DNA of 43,562 nt from Lutibacter sp. (GCA_002733665.1 NVWM01000008.1:1-43562); one strand, 5' to 3'; numbered from the stretch's first letter, positions 27,498 to 36,966 are shown. Translations and numbers: made by a program. The notes: generated by a model not told the origin, from the sequence alone.

Positions 27498-27974
27498 TTA
27501 TTTTCTATTATTATCTTTTAAACTCATTCGCATATTCAAAAGATGTCCTTTAAACCCTGCTTTCTCATAAGCTCTTATCGCTCCAGGATTATCAACATAA
27601 ACATCTAATCTCACTTCATCAATTCCATGAGCGATTATCCATTCATTTAAAGCATCTACAACCATTTTATTTACGCCTTTACCTCTACTATTCTCCTTTA
27701 CAAACATAAATCCTAAATACGCATACTTCTTGTGTTTCAAGTATGGTTTTCCATTTTCAATTCGTGCATAACCAGAACCAACAATTTCATTACAATTTAT
27801 TGCTACTACAACAAACACATCTTTTGCTGCAATCATTGCTTCAATATCGTAATAATTGATTTTTTCTTCCTTTAAAGTAGGATCAAAAGGGCGTTCAAAA
27901 TTGATAACACCTTGTTCGAATTCCAATAAAGTCTCCAAATCCTCTATTCGTGCTTCTCTAGTTGTAAATTTCAT
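27498..27974 (-). CDS. GNAT family N-acetyltransferase
   Basis: A 158-residue acetyltransferase. The acetyl-CoA loop is ENSRGKGVNKMVV (R/QxxGxG type), preceded by the strand YAYLGFMFV and followed by VRLDVYVDNPGAIRAYEKAGF. The substrate is unknown. Its start lies inside the symporter gene (17-bp overlap), so it is the last gene of the PIG-L / small peptide / symporter operon. Confidence 0.92.
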   Translation of the reverse strand: MKFTTREARIEDLETLLEFEQGVINFERPFDPTLKEEKINYYDIEAMIAAKDVFVVVAINCNEIVGSGYARIENGKPYLKHKKYAYLGFMFVKENSRGKGVNKMVVDALNEWIIAHGIDEVRLDVYVDNPGAIRAYEKAGFKGHLLNMRMSLKDNNRK

Positions 27975-29637
27975 TTAATTCTGGTTCTTTTTTAGAAAAC
28001 AATTGCAATAGCAGAGCAATACTCATTACAATAGCGCAACCTAACAGGTTCAACCATAAATATGGCAATATATCTATATACCAAACAATAATTATGATTA
28101 CTTGTGTGATAATTGCCGCAACAAATACTGCATTTCCTTTTACAAATTTAATAAAAAATGCCAATAAAAATATTCCTAAAACATTTCCGTAGAAAATAGA
28201 ACCAATAATATTTACCAATTGTATCAAATTATCAAAAAGGTTGGCTACACACGCTATTAATATGGCGACTATTCCCCAAGCTAAAGTGAACCATTTTGAA
28301 GCATTTACATAGTGTGTCTCACTTCTTTCTCCTTTCACATTTCTCTTATATAAATCTATTACTGTAGTCGAAGCCAAAGCATTTAATTCAGAAGCTGTAG
28401 ATGACATCGCAGCCGATAAAATTACTGCCAAGAGCAAACCTATCAATCCTCTCGGTAAATTATTTAGAATAAAATGTAAGAAGACATAATCTTTATCATT
28501 TGTTTCTACTGTTGCATCGGCTTTTGAAATAATTGTTTTTGCTTTCGCTCTTAGTTCCTTATCCTGTAATTCTAAACTGTTTAATTGTGCATTTTTATCA
28601 AGAATAGATTCATCTAACAAGAGTGTTAACTTATCATTTTCTATTTGCTGATGTTGAGCTTCTAATAATTGATACTCAGCAGCATACTGTGAATTAACAA
28701 CTGCTTCTTTTGCTTGCGGATTAAAATTTAACGGTGACGCATTAAACTGATAAAACACAAAAACCATCACACCAACTAAAAGAATAAAGAATTGCATTGG
28801 GATTTTTAATATTCCGTTAAAAATTAATCCCATTTGACTTTGGCGAACCGTTTTCCCAGTTAAATATCTTTGCACCTGACTTTGATCGGTCCCAAAATAG
28901 GATAGCATTAAAAATGTTCCTCCAAGAAAACCTGTCCAAATAGTATATCTATTACTCAAATCGAATGAAAAATCCAATACTTTCATTTTCCCGTTTGCAC
29001 CAGCAATATCTAAGGCTTTAGAGAATGTAATATCTTGAGGTAATTGCTGCATAATCATATAAAATGCTACAGACATTCCCAAAAATATAATTCCCATTTG
29101 CTGTTTTTGAGTTACGTTCACAGCCTTGGTTCCTCCAGAAACAGTATATAAAATCACTAAAACTCCGATAATTATATTCAACTGAATTAAATCCCAACCT
29201 AAAACAGCAGAGAGGATAATTGCTGGAGCAAAAATTGTAATTCCAGCAGCCATTCCTCGTTGCACTAAAAACAGTATTGCCGCCAATGTCCTTGTTTTTA
29301 GGTCAAATCGACCTTCAAGATATTCGTAAGCCGTATAAACTTTAAGTTTGTGATAAATAGGAATAAAAACTAGACAAATAATCACCATAGCAATTGGCAA
29401 TCCGAAATAAAACTGCACAAACCCTAAACCATCGTTAAACGCTTGTCCTGGAGCAGATAAAAAAGTAATTGCACTTGCTTGAGTTGCCATTACCGACAAA
29501 CCAATAGTCCACCATTTACTTTCACTTCCTCCTTTAATGTATTCTTCTACATTCTTACTTCCTCTGGTTTTATATATCCCAAAACCGACTATAAAAAATA
29601 ATGTTGCTGAAAGTACGATCCAATCTAATGCTTGCAT
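27958..29637 (-). CDS. sodium/solute symporter (SSS family)
   Basis: A 559-residue membrane protein with about 13 transmembrane helices. Typical SSS segments are VEEYIKGGSESKWWTIGLSVMATQASAITFLSAPG, YTAYEYLEGRF, YTVSGGTKAV, YFGTDQSQVQRYLTGK and AVILSAAMSSTASELNALAST. An unusual hydrophilic insert (about residues 305-370, rich in Glu, Gln and Lys, likely coiled coil) sits between helices. The substrate is not evident. It lies 9 bp downstream of a 35-residue membrane peptide gene and overlaps the GNAT gene. Confidence 0.93.
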   Translation of the reverse strand: MQALDWIVLSATLFFIVGFGIYKTRGSKNVEEYIKGGSESKWWTIGLSVMATQASAITFLSAPGQAFNDGLGFVQFYFGLPIAMVIICLVFIPIYHKLKVYTAYEYLEGRFDLKTRTLAAILFLVQRGMAAGITIFAPAIILSAVLGWDLIQLNIIIGVLVILYTVSGGTKAVNVTQKQQMGIIFLGMSVAFYMIMQQLPQDITFSKALDIAGANGKMKVLDFSFDLSNRYTIWTGFLGGTFLMLSYFGTDQSQVQRYLTGKTVRQSQMGLIFNGILKIPMQFFILLVGVMVFVFYQFNASPLNFNPQAKEAVVNSQYAAEYQLLEAQHQQIENDKLTLLLDESILDKNAQLNSLELQDKELRAKAKTIISKADATVETNDKDYVFLHFILNNLPRGLIGLLLAVILSAAMSSTASELNALASTTVIDLYKRNVKGERSETHYVNASKWFTLAWGIVAILIACVANLFDNLIQLVNIIGSIFYGNVLGIFLLAFFIKFVKGNAVFVAAIITQVIIIIVWYIDILPYLWLNLLGCAIVMSIALLLQLFSKKEPELNEIYN

Positions 29638-29646
29638 AGTTAAGGC

Positions 29647-29754
29647 TTAATTTGAAAAATATGATGTGATGAAATAAAATAAAATGATATAGACAAGATT
29701 TGCAACAAGCACATAAGTATACATGCTTCGCCATTTGTATTTTGAGTTTTTCAT
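29647..29754 (-). CDS. 35-residue single-pass membrane peptide
   Basis: A short frame on the minus strand with an ATG at 29754 and TAA at 29649-29647. It encodes a basic N-terminus (MKNSKYKWRSMYTY) and one hydrophobic helix (VLVANLVYIILFYFITSYF). It fits between the PIG-L stop (4 bp before its start) and the symporter start (9 bp after its stop), with no room for anything else. By position it may be a small subunit or assembly partner of the symporter; that role is inferred. Confidence 0.75.
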   Translation of the reverse strand: MKNSKYKWRSMYTYVLVANLVYIILFYFITSYFSN

Positions 29755-29758
29755 TTTA

Positions 29759-32281
29759 TTAATTTTTGATTTTTTGTTCGGTTTTATTCTTTCCAACAGA
29801 TAATAAATTGGTGAATAGTTTATAAGCTCCTGGAACTCCTGCAGGCAATTCTCTAAAGAAACTTAGTCCTGTATAGATAAAGTACCCTTCGCCATATTTT
29901 GCGAGTAACAAACTTCCATTTTCGGCATCTTTCCCTTTATCATTCATAGATAAGATTGGTGTGAACTCAGAACTCCATTCTACTGGAAAATACAATCCTC
30001 GTTCTTGAACCCAACCTTCAAAATCTTTTTGAGTTATCTTATTTGGATAATTCATAACTTCATGAGAAGGCGCTAAAATTCTAACTTCCGAAAACTCATC
30101 AGTCACTCTACCTCTTGCTAATTTCAAAGGAATTGGCGAAACTTCATCAACTTTTAAACGATGACTTGTATTATATTGAACCATCATTGTTCCTCCATTT
30201 TTCACATATTTATGCAAATCTTCTTGGTAATATTTTGAATTTTCATTTGTATTGTATGCTCGAATTCCAAGAATAACCGCATCAAAATCTTTCAATTTTT
30301 CAAAAGAAATATCCTTTTCATTCAATTCAACAACCGTATAACCAACTTGACGAAGACTTTCTGGAACTTCATCTCCTGCACCTTGAATGTATCCAATCAA
30401 TTGACCTTTTCTTTTGATATCTAATTTCACAGCCTTACTTTTTGATGGCATCAATACTGACTGAAAAGGAATGTGGTCATAATCAATTTCTATCAACTCA
30501 TCAGAATACGCTGTTCCATCTATTTCAACAATTGGAGAAAAAACTCCTTCACTTTGATTTTTCGTTGGAGTAACCTTAAAAATAAATGATTGTTGAGCAC
30601 CTTTTTGTGCTATGTTCACGTCATACTTTTCTGGACTTACACTCCACCCTTTTGGAATTGACAATTTCACTTTACCTTCTACATTTGGCTTTCCAGATCT
30701 TACCTTTACAATAATATCCTTAGAATTTGTATCCGAAAAAATATAAACCTTATCTGTAATACCAACAGTAACTTCTGGCAAGATTTCAAAAGGTTGATAG
30801 ACTTCTCCTTTTACAGGATCGTTCTTTTTATAAACAACAGGTTTTTGAAAATGAATAGTATATCCATCAAAAGCAATAAAGAAATTCGCTATTAATTTCT
30901 TTGGAGTCTCTGGCTTCCCAATCATTTTCCTGTCATCAACCTTATACATCCCAACAGTTCCTCCTTCTTTCAACCAATATGGAGTTGTGTATTCAAAACC
31001 TTGAGTAATTACACCTTTCAATTCTATTTGTTCGATTTTATTATTTTGTAATATTATATATGGATTTTCAGCAATTTCTAATGAACTTATACCAACAGTT
31101 CTTAATTTCATTGGAAATTCACTCCTATTAATTATTTCAAACTTAAAAGAAACTTCACTCCCTATTGTCGCAGAAGATTCCGTTGCAACGGCTTCCAAAT
31201 ACAATCCTGTACAAGCCACAATAATTGCTGTTATTTCTTTTGTCTTTTGAGTTTTCCAATGCTCATTCTCTAATTTTTGAATCAGTTTATAAGCTTTTAA
31301 CAGTTCAGAAACACTTGCAGAAGGATTCTTAAAATCAAAATCACTTTCTACTTTAGACAATATTTCTCCAATCTCTTTTCCACCTTTTACACGTGTCCAA
31401 GTAGTATTGATTCCGTCAAAGACATTCGTTTTATCCTTTGGCATATCACCTTTAACCAATTCAAGATATTCAGTGTTACTTCCTCTAGTTCCAGTACTTC
31501 CAAAACCTTGGCTTTTATGCATACTTCTACTCAAACTCGCTATTTCGGTATTAGACAATCCAGAAGTTGGGTAATATGAACCAGTATTTACTTCTAGCAT
31601 AGTTGTTCTATCCGCTTTTTCAAAATTTTCTCTACTTCCATAAAACCACCAAGAAGTGTTAAAAAATTCTCTTTGAGGTTGCCAAACATCAACATATTTT
31701 AATTGTTCAGGATATTTAGTTTTATCTCCCGCCAAATCAAATGCTAATTCGCTTAAAACTGCCGAAGATGTATGATGGCCATGCGTTTTACCAAAAGTTT
31801 CTGGTTTATGACTAAAACGATTTACAATAACATCTGGTTTAAAATTACGAATAGCCCAAACTACATCTGCTAAAACTTCTTTCTTATTCCATATTTCTAA
31901 CGTTTCATCAGGATGTTTTGAATATCCAAAGTCATTTGCTCTAGAAAAAAATTGTTCTCCACCATCAGTTCTTCTTGCAGCCAACAGTTCTTGAGTGCGA
32001 ATTACTCCTAACAATTCTCTTATTTCTGGTCCAATTAAGTTTTGTCCGCCATCACCACGAGTTAAAGAAAGATAACCAGTTCTTGCCTTTACATCATTAG
32101 CGAAATAAGAAATTAATCGTTGGTTCTCATCATCAGGATGTGCAGCAATATAGAGTGCTGAGCCTAAAAAATTTAGTTTTTTTATTGATTCATAAACCTC
32201 AGAAGAGTTAAGTTTTTGAGGTGCTTGCGCATACATAAAAACTGTTATAAAGAGTAAGCTGAATAGTATTATTCGTTTCAT
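29759..32281 (-). CDS. PIG-L family deacetylase, large secreted form
   Basis: An 840-residue protein with a signal peptide (about 1-19, ending FMYAQ). The PIG-L/LmbE zinc deacetylase domain spans about 40-240: AHPDDE (H48, D51), LTRGDGGQN, and the later HGHHTSS. The middle (about 360-620) is predicted beta-rich, resembling NEW3-type modules. The C-terminal part (about 640-830) with FDAVILGIRAYNTN and LHKYVKNGGTMMVQYNT resembles a class I glutamine-amidotransferase-like fold. The likely substrate is an N-acetylated sugar derivative. It is the first gene of a four-gene operon. Confidence 0.9.
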   Translation of the reverse strand: MKRIILFSLLFITVFMYAQAPQKLNSSEVYESIKKLNFLGSALYIAAHPDDENQRLISYFANDVKARTGYLSLTRGDGGQNLIGPEIRELLGVIRTQELLAARRTDGGEQFFSRANDFGYSKHPDETLEIWNKKEVLADVVWAIRNFKPDVIVNRFSHKPETFGKTHGHHTSSAVLSELAFDLAGDKTKYPEQLKYVDVWQPQREFFNTSWWFYGSRENFEKADRTTMLEVNTGSYYPTSGLSNTEIASLSRSMHKSQGFGSTGTRGSNTEYLELVKGDMPKDKTNVFDGINTTWTRVKGGKEIGEILSKVESDFDFKNPSASVSELLKAYKLIQKLENEHWKTQKTKEITAIIVACTGLYLEAVATESSATIGSEVSFKFEIINRSEFPMKLRTVGISSLEIAENPYIILQNNKIEQIELKGVITQGFEYTTPYWLKEGGTVGMYKVDDRKMIGKPETPKKLIANFFIAFDGYTIHFQKPVVYKKNDPVKGEVYQPFEILPEVTVGITDKVYIFSDTNSKDIIVKVRSGKPNVEGKVKLSIPKGWSVSPEKYDVNIAQKGAQQSFIFKVTPTKNQSEGVFSPIVEIDGTAYSDELIEIDYDHIPFQSVLMPSKSKAVKLDIKRKGQLIGYIQGAGDEVPESLRQVGYTVVELNEKDISFEKLKDFDAVILGIRAYNTNENSKYYQEDLHKYVKNGGTMMVQYNTSHRLKVDEVSPIPLKLARGRVTDEFSEVRILAPSHEVMNYPNKITQKDFEGWVQERGLYFPVEWSSEFTPILSMNDKGKDAENGSLLLAKYGEGYFIYTGLSFFRELPAGVPGAYKLFTNLLSVGKNKTEQKIKN

Positions 32282-32336
32282 GTGTTTATATTTATTGTCT
32301 TTTAACTGTCACATGTTATATCCATTTTAATCATTT
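32282..32336 (-). promoter_or_regulatory. 5' leader shared with the DUF4294 gene
   Basis: Reading toward the PIG-L start: AATGATTAA, ACATGTGAC, TTAAAA, CAAT, TATAAACACATGAAA. These are the same blocks in the same order as at 1482-1420. The rest of 32337-32579 holds a hairpin (next entry) and otherwise nothing recognisable. Confidence 0.45.
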
Positions 32337-32493
32337 TTTGAGTATCAAAATATAGTTCTGGATATTTCATAAAGTATGATAGTATAGTTCAAACAAAACT
32401 AAAAATTTAATTCCAACAAAATGAAATAGCATCAAATCTTAACAATAATTTGTGATTTGCTTTTGGTTCAATTATTGATGAATAAAAAAAGTT

Positions 32494-32514
32494 ATGCTGA
32501 AATTGGTTCAGCAT
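32494..32514. repeat. 8-bp stem hairpin in the intergenic gap
   Basis: ATGCTGAA and TTCAGCAT with a 5-nt loop. On the minus strand it is followed by AAC and a T-tract and so resembles a terminator, but no minus-strand gene lies immediately to its right. It may instead be a dispersed REP-type hairpin. Confidence 0.5.
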
Positions 32515-32579
32515 CGCATCAAAATAATACGATTCTAAACCAAGTTTAGGGCGACATTAATATTTAATTTTATAAACTA

Positions 32580-32981
32580 ATGAGAAAATTACTATTTATC
32601 ATTTCAATACTTTCACTATATAGTTGTGATATGGTTCTTGAAAATGCTATTGATAATTTAATTGAAGATCCTGATCCTAATTATGATGTTTTTCTAAAAA
32701 TAGAGAACAATAGTATTTATCAGTTAAATGACATCCAAGTGACTTCATATTCTTCTATTTACATCAACAAACTTAAGCCTCATAACATGACAGGTTCATT
32801 TGGAGAATACAGCATTTTAGAAGGTCCATATATCAGTTTTTATATTAACAATAATCTATATGAACATAACTTCTCAAGTCCTCAAACTAGAATAGAATCT
32901 GGAAAATACATCTTAAAAATCAATGTATTATCTACAAGTCTGCATTCATTTAACTTTGAAATAGTAGAAGATACAGAATAA
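32580..32981 (+). CDS. small hypothetical lipoprotein
   Basis: A 133-residue protein with lipobox SLYSC (Cys16). The mature part starts acidic (LIEDPDPNYD) and then shows alternating hydrophobic strands, consistent with a small beta-sandwich. I do not recognise the family. It stands alone between the PIG-L operon and dnaN, on the same strand as dnaN, 77 bp upstream of it. Confidence 0.75.
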   Translation: MRKLLFIISILSLYSCDMVLENAIDNLIEDPDPNYDVFLKIENNSIYQLNDIQVTSYSSIYINKLKPHNMTGSFGEYSILEGPYISFYINNNLYEHNFSSPQTRIESGKYILKINVLSTSLHSFNFEIVEDTE

Positions 32982-33026
32982 GAAAATTTGTTTATAAGTT
33001 CATTTTAATATCACAGTTATTTAGAA

Positions 33027-33034
33027 TATCTTTG
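33027..33034 (+). promoter_or_regulatory. -7 element for dnaN
   Basis: TATCTTTG matches TAnnTTTG and lies 24 bp before the dnaN ATG. A -33 TTG is not found at the expected distance. Confidence 0.45.
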
Positions 33035-33058
33035 TGTTCTTAATAAAATAGAAGAGAC

Positions 33059-34177
33059 ATGAAATTTATAGTATCAAGTTCACAACTTTTAAAGCAATTA
33101 CAAGTTCTTGGAGGTGTAATCAACAACAATAACACCTTACCAATTTTAGATAACTTTTTGTTTGAATTAGACACAAACCAATTGAAGATTACTGCGTCAG
33201 ATTTAGAGACAACCATGAGTTCTACGATTGAAGTTGAATCGAATTCTCAAGGTTCTATTGCCGTTTCTGCACGTTTACTGTTAGATACTTTAAAAACATT
33301 TCCTAATCAACCATTGACTTTTAAGACGGAAGACAATAGCACTATCGAAATTAGTTCTAGTCAAGGAAAATATGATATGGCTTATTTTAATGGCGAAGAA
33401 TTTCCTAAAACAGTAGCATTAGCCTCTCCAAGCAAAACAGTATTGAATGGAGACATTTTGGCAACTGCTATTTCAAAAACTATTTTTGCTGCAGGAAACG
33501 ATGATTTACGCCCTGTAATGAGTGGTGTTTTCTTCCAATTCAGTCCAGAAAATTTAACTTTTGTTGCAACTGATGCGCACAAGTTGGTAAAATATACACG
33601 TACAGATGTTGCTGCTGATGAAGTTGCTGAGTTCATTATGCCAAAGAAACCATTGAACTTATTAAAAAGTATTTTAGGAAGTACAGGAACAGATGTTACT
33701 ATTGAATATAACGATTCTAATGCTAAGTTTACGTTTGATAACATTGTCTTAGAATGTAGATTAATTGACGGAAAATATCCTAATTACGATGCAGTAATTC
33801 CTAAGGAAAATCCAAATAAATTAACTGTAGATAGAGCATCATTTTTAAATTCTGCTCGAAGAGTTTCAATATTCTCAAGTAAAACAACACATCAGATTCG
33901 CTTGAAAATGGCAGGAACAGAATTAAACATTTCTGCAGAAGATATTGATTATTCAAACAAAGCAGACGAACGCTTAAATTGTGAATATCAAGGAGATGAC
34001 ATGCAAATTGGCTTTAACTCTCGTTTCTTAACAGAAATGTTAAGCAACCTTGATTCTAACGAAATAACGATTGAAATGTCATTACCAAACAGAGCAGGAA
34101 TCCTAACACCAATTGATGGTGTAGAAGAAGGTGAAGAAATCACAATGTTGGTAATGCCTGTAATGTTGAATTCGTAA
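33059..34177 (+). CDS. dnaN: DNA polymerase III subunit beta (sliding clamp)
   Basis: A 372-residue clamp with the expected three-domain length. The MKFIVSSSQLLKQLQVLGGVI opening, NNTLPILDNFLFEL, TDAHKLVKY and the C-terminal MLVMPVM hydrophobic end are DnaN hallmarks. It is a single-gene unit followed by a terminator. It forms the last recognisable core gene before the cassette array, whose first boundary lies 133 bp after its stop. Confidence 0.98.
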   Translation: MKFIVSSSQLLKQLQVLGGVINNNNTLPILDNFLFELDTNQLKITASDLETTMSSTIEVESNSQGSIAVSARLLLDTLKTFPNQPLTFKTEDNSTIEISSSQGKYDMAYFNGEEFPKTVALASPSKTVLNGDILATAISKTIFAAGNDDLRPVMSGVFFQFSPENLTFVATDAHKLVKYTRTDVAADEVAEFIMPKKPLNLLKSILGSTGTDVTIEYNDSNAKFTFDNIVLECRLIDGKYPNYDAVIPKENPNKLTVDRASFLNSARRVSIFSSKTTHQIRLKMAGTELNISAEDIDYSNKADERLNCEYQGDDMQIGFNSRFLTEMLSNLDSNEITIEMSLPNRAGILTPIDGVEEGEEITMLVMPVMLNS

Positions 34178-34197
34178 TATTTATAAACAACTAATAT

Positions 34198-34228
34198 AAA
34201 CCACAATGTAACAATTGTGGTTTTTTTG
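34198..34228 (+). terminator. rho-independent terminator of dnaN
   Basis: AAACCACAAT (34198-34207) pairs with ATTGTGGTTT (34214-34223) and is followed by T residues. Confidence 0.9.
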
Positions 34229-34241
34229 TTTAAACATAAAC

Positions 34242-34310
34242 AGGAACAAAAGTTCCTTTTATCACGAAATATAAACCCATAAAAGAGTACTTTAGTACTT
34301 TTATAACCAG
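34242..34310. other. left boundary of the cassette array (attI-like or truncated site)
   Basis: Two small inverted repeats precede the first cassette box: AGGAAC/GTTCCT around 34242-34257, and a near-perfect ATAAAAG..CTTTTAT palindrome at 34279-34304. The latter ends 6 bp before GTTGTGCG (34310). It does not have the arms of the six later sites, so it is either a primary insertion site or the remains of one. No integrase gene is adjacent in this window. Confidence 0.4.
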
Positions 34311-34572
34311 TTGTGCGTAAGCTGACCAAACCAACGAAAATTGAGTTGAAATTTAAGTTCTTGAATATTTATGAACGACAAACCAATCGGAATTTTAATT
34401 GGAACGTGAAAAATATAACGCTGGAATTATTTACTCTTGCGGAATATAACGCACGAATTAAAATCGGAACTATTTTTTAGATTTTAAAGTAAAAATTAAT
34501 AAATTCACTAAAAATAAAAAGACGTTAGATTTTTTGCTCATTAAACAAAAAGTTACGTAAAAAGTAAATTTA

Positions 34573-35100
34573 ATGATTGAGACAAACATTTACACAACTC
34601 GGAAACTTGAAAAAGTAACTAATGAGTTCATTTCAGATGACATAAATAAAGAAAATGATTTTTTAGGAAATTGGACTGCTACTCTATTTTATGTAAGCAA
34701 TAAAAAATGTTGGTTAATTATCAATAAGTTGACAAAATACCTTCTGATTTTACCGAATGTAAAAAAAACTGATTTAAAAAATATATCGACTATTTTTAAA
34801 GAGACTCTGTATTCACAACTGACTTATGACGGAGTTATAACAGATTATAAATTAGTTGAGAAAATAATAGGAGAAATCAAATTGCGCGAAACAAATAATG
34901 ACCGAAGTACAAATGGTTCTCTAAATAACTGTTTATTTCAAATGGAGGATTGGAAATATGATTATGGAACTTTTGAAAATATGCCGTTTAGAGATTTAAA
35001 CAATAGACTAAATAGCTCACCGAATAAAATGTTGAACTGGAAATATCCGAAAGAGAAAATGGACGAAATGATAAAAGCCTACGCACAACACCGTGTATAA
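34573..35100 (+). CDS. DUF6933-like protein (cassette 1)
   Basis: A 175-residue soluble protein. The order LGNWTATLFYVSNKKCWLIINKLTKYLLILPNVKK, TIFKETL and a later NNDRSTNGSLNNCLFQMED resembles the DUF6933 family (function unknown); this is from memory and is moderate. The final residues YAQHRV and the stop codon are encoded by the left box and first arm of the cassette site, so the cassette end defines the protein end. The 262 bp between the cassette start and the ATG hold no other gene that I can see. Confidence 0.7.
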   Translation: MIETNIYTTRKLEKVTNEFISDDINKENDFLGNWTATLFYVSNKKCWLIINKLTKYLLILPNVKKTDLKNISTIFKETLYSQLTYDGVITDYKLVEKIIGEIKLRETNNDRSTNGSLNNCLFQMEDWKYDYGTFENMPFRDLNNRLNSSPNKMLNWKYPKEKMDEMIKAYAQHRV

Positions 35101-35217
35101 TTAATTGCTTTGGTAAGTGCTTATTTGGAAAATTCCTTCGGAATTTTCTCTGGTTCGTATTTGTTTACTAAATTAGTTGCTTTACCACGCAACTAACCAT
35201 ACACAAACACGTTGGGC
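35080..35217. repeat. attC-like site A
   Basis: Left box TACGCACAAC (35080-35089); right box GTTGGGC (35211-35217), with the crossover expected between 35211 and 35212. The inner arms GTGTATAATTAATTGC and GCAACTAACCATACAC pair with A/G-type differences that are G-T wobbles on the bottom strand. The unpaired spacers are 3 and 6 nt. The loop end contains GAAAATTCC/GGAATTTTC. Length 138 bp. Confidence 0.8.
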
Positions 35218-35241
35218 ACTATTAAAAAAAACGAACACTTA

Positions 35242-36831
35242 ATGAAAAAAATATTATTATTCATCATCTCTTTTACTCTATTGAGTTCGTGTAGCCAGCA
35301 AAAAATTCTAACTTTAATTACTAAAACACCAAAAATTGAATATCAAAAACCTACTAATTTCGATAAACTTAATGATTACCAAAAAGATGCTGTTTATTTA
35401 ACAGAACTCATTAAACAAACTTACCCAAGATTAGGTACAAAAATTACAACTAAAAACTACCTAATTGAAAGTAATAAACTCATAAAGAAACTATCTAAAA
35501 TTGAAAATGATTTAGATTTTGAAATCGAAATTCAAAAGTTTATTGCACTACTTAAAGACGGTCATAGTTATATGGGAATTAACTATGTAGATCAAGACAA
35601 AAGAAAATTCAATGTATATCTATATAAAGAAAAAAAAGATTGGGTTATTTGGAATATTGACAAATCAAAAGATAGTTTATTTATAGGCTCAAAAATAGTT
35701 TCGATTAATGGAAAAAAACCAAATGAAATTAAAAATTTGATTAACAAATTTGAATGCGGTGAAAATGAATTTTGGAAATTAAAAAATTTTGGTTGGAAAA
35801 TCACTTACCCAAAATATTTAGAAGCCATTGGTATTATTAAAAAAGGTGAAAATTTAAAACTTTCAATTGCAAAAAATAATAAAACAGAAATAATTGAAAT
35901 TGAAAAAAAAGAAAAAGGAACATTTTATAATATCAGAATAAGAGAAAGAAAATTTCCGTTTACAAAAAAACAAAACAATGGGTTTTATTATAAAGTAAAT
36001 TCAAAACAGAATTTTGCATATCTACAAATGAACACATCTCTTGATTATGTGTCAATTAAAAGTGAAATAAGTAATTATACTAATTTTATAACAAAACCAA
36101 TTGCCTTAGCATATCTGAAAAAAGATACTAAAGATGCTCGAAATTTTGGATTAACATTACAAGCCCTATTTAATGAAATAAAAAACAACAATATTGATAA
36201 CTTAATAATTGACCTACGTTATAACACAGGTGGAGATGAACGCCCAGGAAAACAGTTAATATGGTATTTGACTGATAATAAAAATATAAATGGCTTTACT
36301 GATTATTTGAATATTTCTGATTATTTTAAAACTCAAATAAAAACCGATTATAAAAAGTACAATAAATTGTATATGAAAAAATACAATAAAACTATTCCTA
36401 ATGGAGAGATTAATATTACAAAGGAGTTTCTTAACAAACCTTATTTCTATGATATTACCAAAGAAAATAGTCCGTTTTTATTAGACAATACCATTCCGAA
36501 ATTTAAAGGAAAAGTTTATGTATTAATTGGAACAAATACTTTTAGTGCAGGTCAAGTATTAGCAACAACAATTGCAGACAATAATTTGGCAACTTTAGTG
36601 GGGAAACCAACAGGAAACAAACCTACAAGTCAAACAGGTGCTTCAGGTTTTAAATTGCCTAATACAAAAAAGATAATTATGATTTCATATACATTTATGG
36701 AAAGACCTAACAAGGAAAAGAATAGTGAAAACGCCCTATATCCTAATGTTGAAATTTACCACACTTACGAACAAATTATTAATGGAGATGATAAGCAGTT
36801 TGAATATATTATAAACGAAATAAAAAAGTAA
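35242..36831 (+). CDS. S41 family peptidase lipoprotein (cassette 2)
   Basis: A 529-residue lipoprotein with lipobox LLSSC (Cys17). The C-terminal S41 (tail-specific protease-like) domain has LIIDLRYNTGGDERPG and the nucleophile Ser435 in GTNTFSAGQV, then GKPTGNKPTSQTGAS. The frame can be extended to a TTG at 35212, but that codon is the cassette junction itself; ATG 35242 restores a normal lipoprotein signal. The stop lies 1 bp before the left box of site B. The substrate is unknown. Confidence 0.88.
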   Translation: MKKILLFIISFTLLSSCSQQKILTLITKTPKIEYQKPTNFDKLNDYQKDAVYLTELIKQTYPRLGTKITTKNYLIESNKLIKKLSKIENDLDFEIEIQKFIALLKDGHSYMGINYVDQDKRKFNVYLYKEKKDWVIWNIDKSKDSLFIGSKIVSINGKKPNEIKNLINKFECGENEFWKLKNFGWKITYPKYLEAIGIIKKGENLKLSIAKNNKTEIIEIEKKEKGTFYNIRIRERKFPFTKKQNNGFYYKVNSKQNFAYLQMNTSLDYVSIKSEISNYTNFITKPIALAYLKKDTKDARNFGLTLQALFNEIKNNNIDNLIIDLRYNTGGDERPGKQLIWYLTDNKNINGFTDYLNISDYFKTQIKTDYKKYNKLYMKKYNKTIPNGEINITKEFLNKPYFYDITKENSPFLLDNTIPKFKGKVYVLIGTNTFSAGQVLATTIADNNLATLVGKPTGNKPTSQTGASGFKLPNTKKIIMISYTFMERPNKEKNSENALYPNVEIYHTYEQIINGDDKQFEYIINEIKK

Positions 36832-36832
36832 C

Positions 36833-36966
36833 AGTGCCCAACAATCTGTATAGTTAATGGCTACTAATTGCTAACTCCAAAGTTCAATACTTTAAAATAA
36901 GTTTGGTTATTTAACCGAAAGTTTAGTAATTTTAACACGCCACTAACCATACAGGCAACGTTGGCA
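36833..36966. repeat. attC-like site B
   Basis: Left box AGTGCCCAAC (36833-36842) is the exact reverse complement of the cassette start GTTGGGCACT (35211-35220). Right box GTTGGCA begins at 36960. The arms CTGTATAGTTAATGGC and GCCACTAACCATACAG are separated from the boxes by 3 and 5 nt. An internal direct repeat is seen around 36868-36896 and 36907-36935. Length 134 bp. Confidence 0.85.

Noticed and set aside
35212-35241. Upstream TTG start for the S41 peptidase
   Set aside because: The codon is the cassette junction itself; ATG 35242 gives a proper lipoprotein signal.
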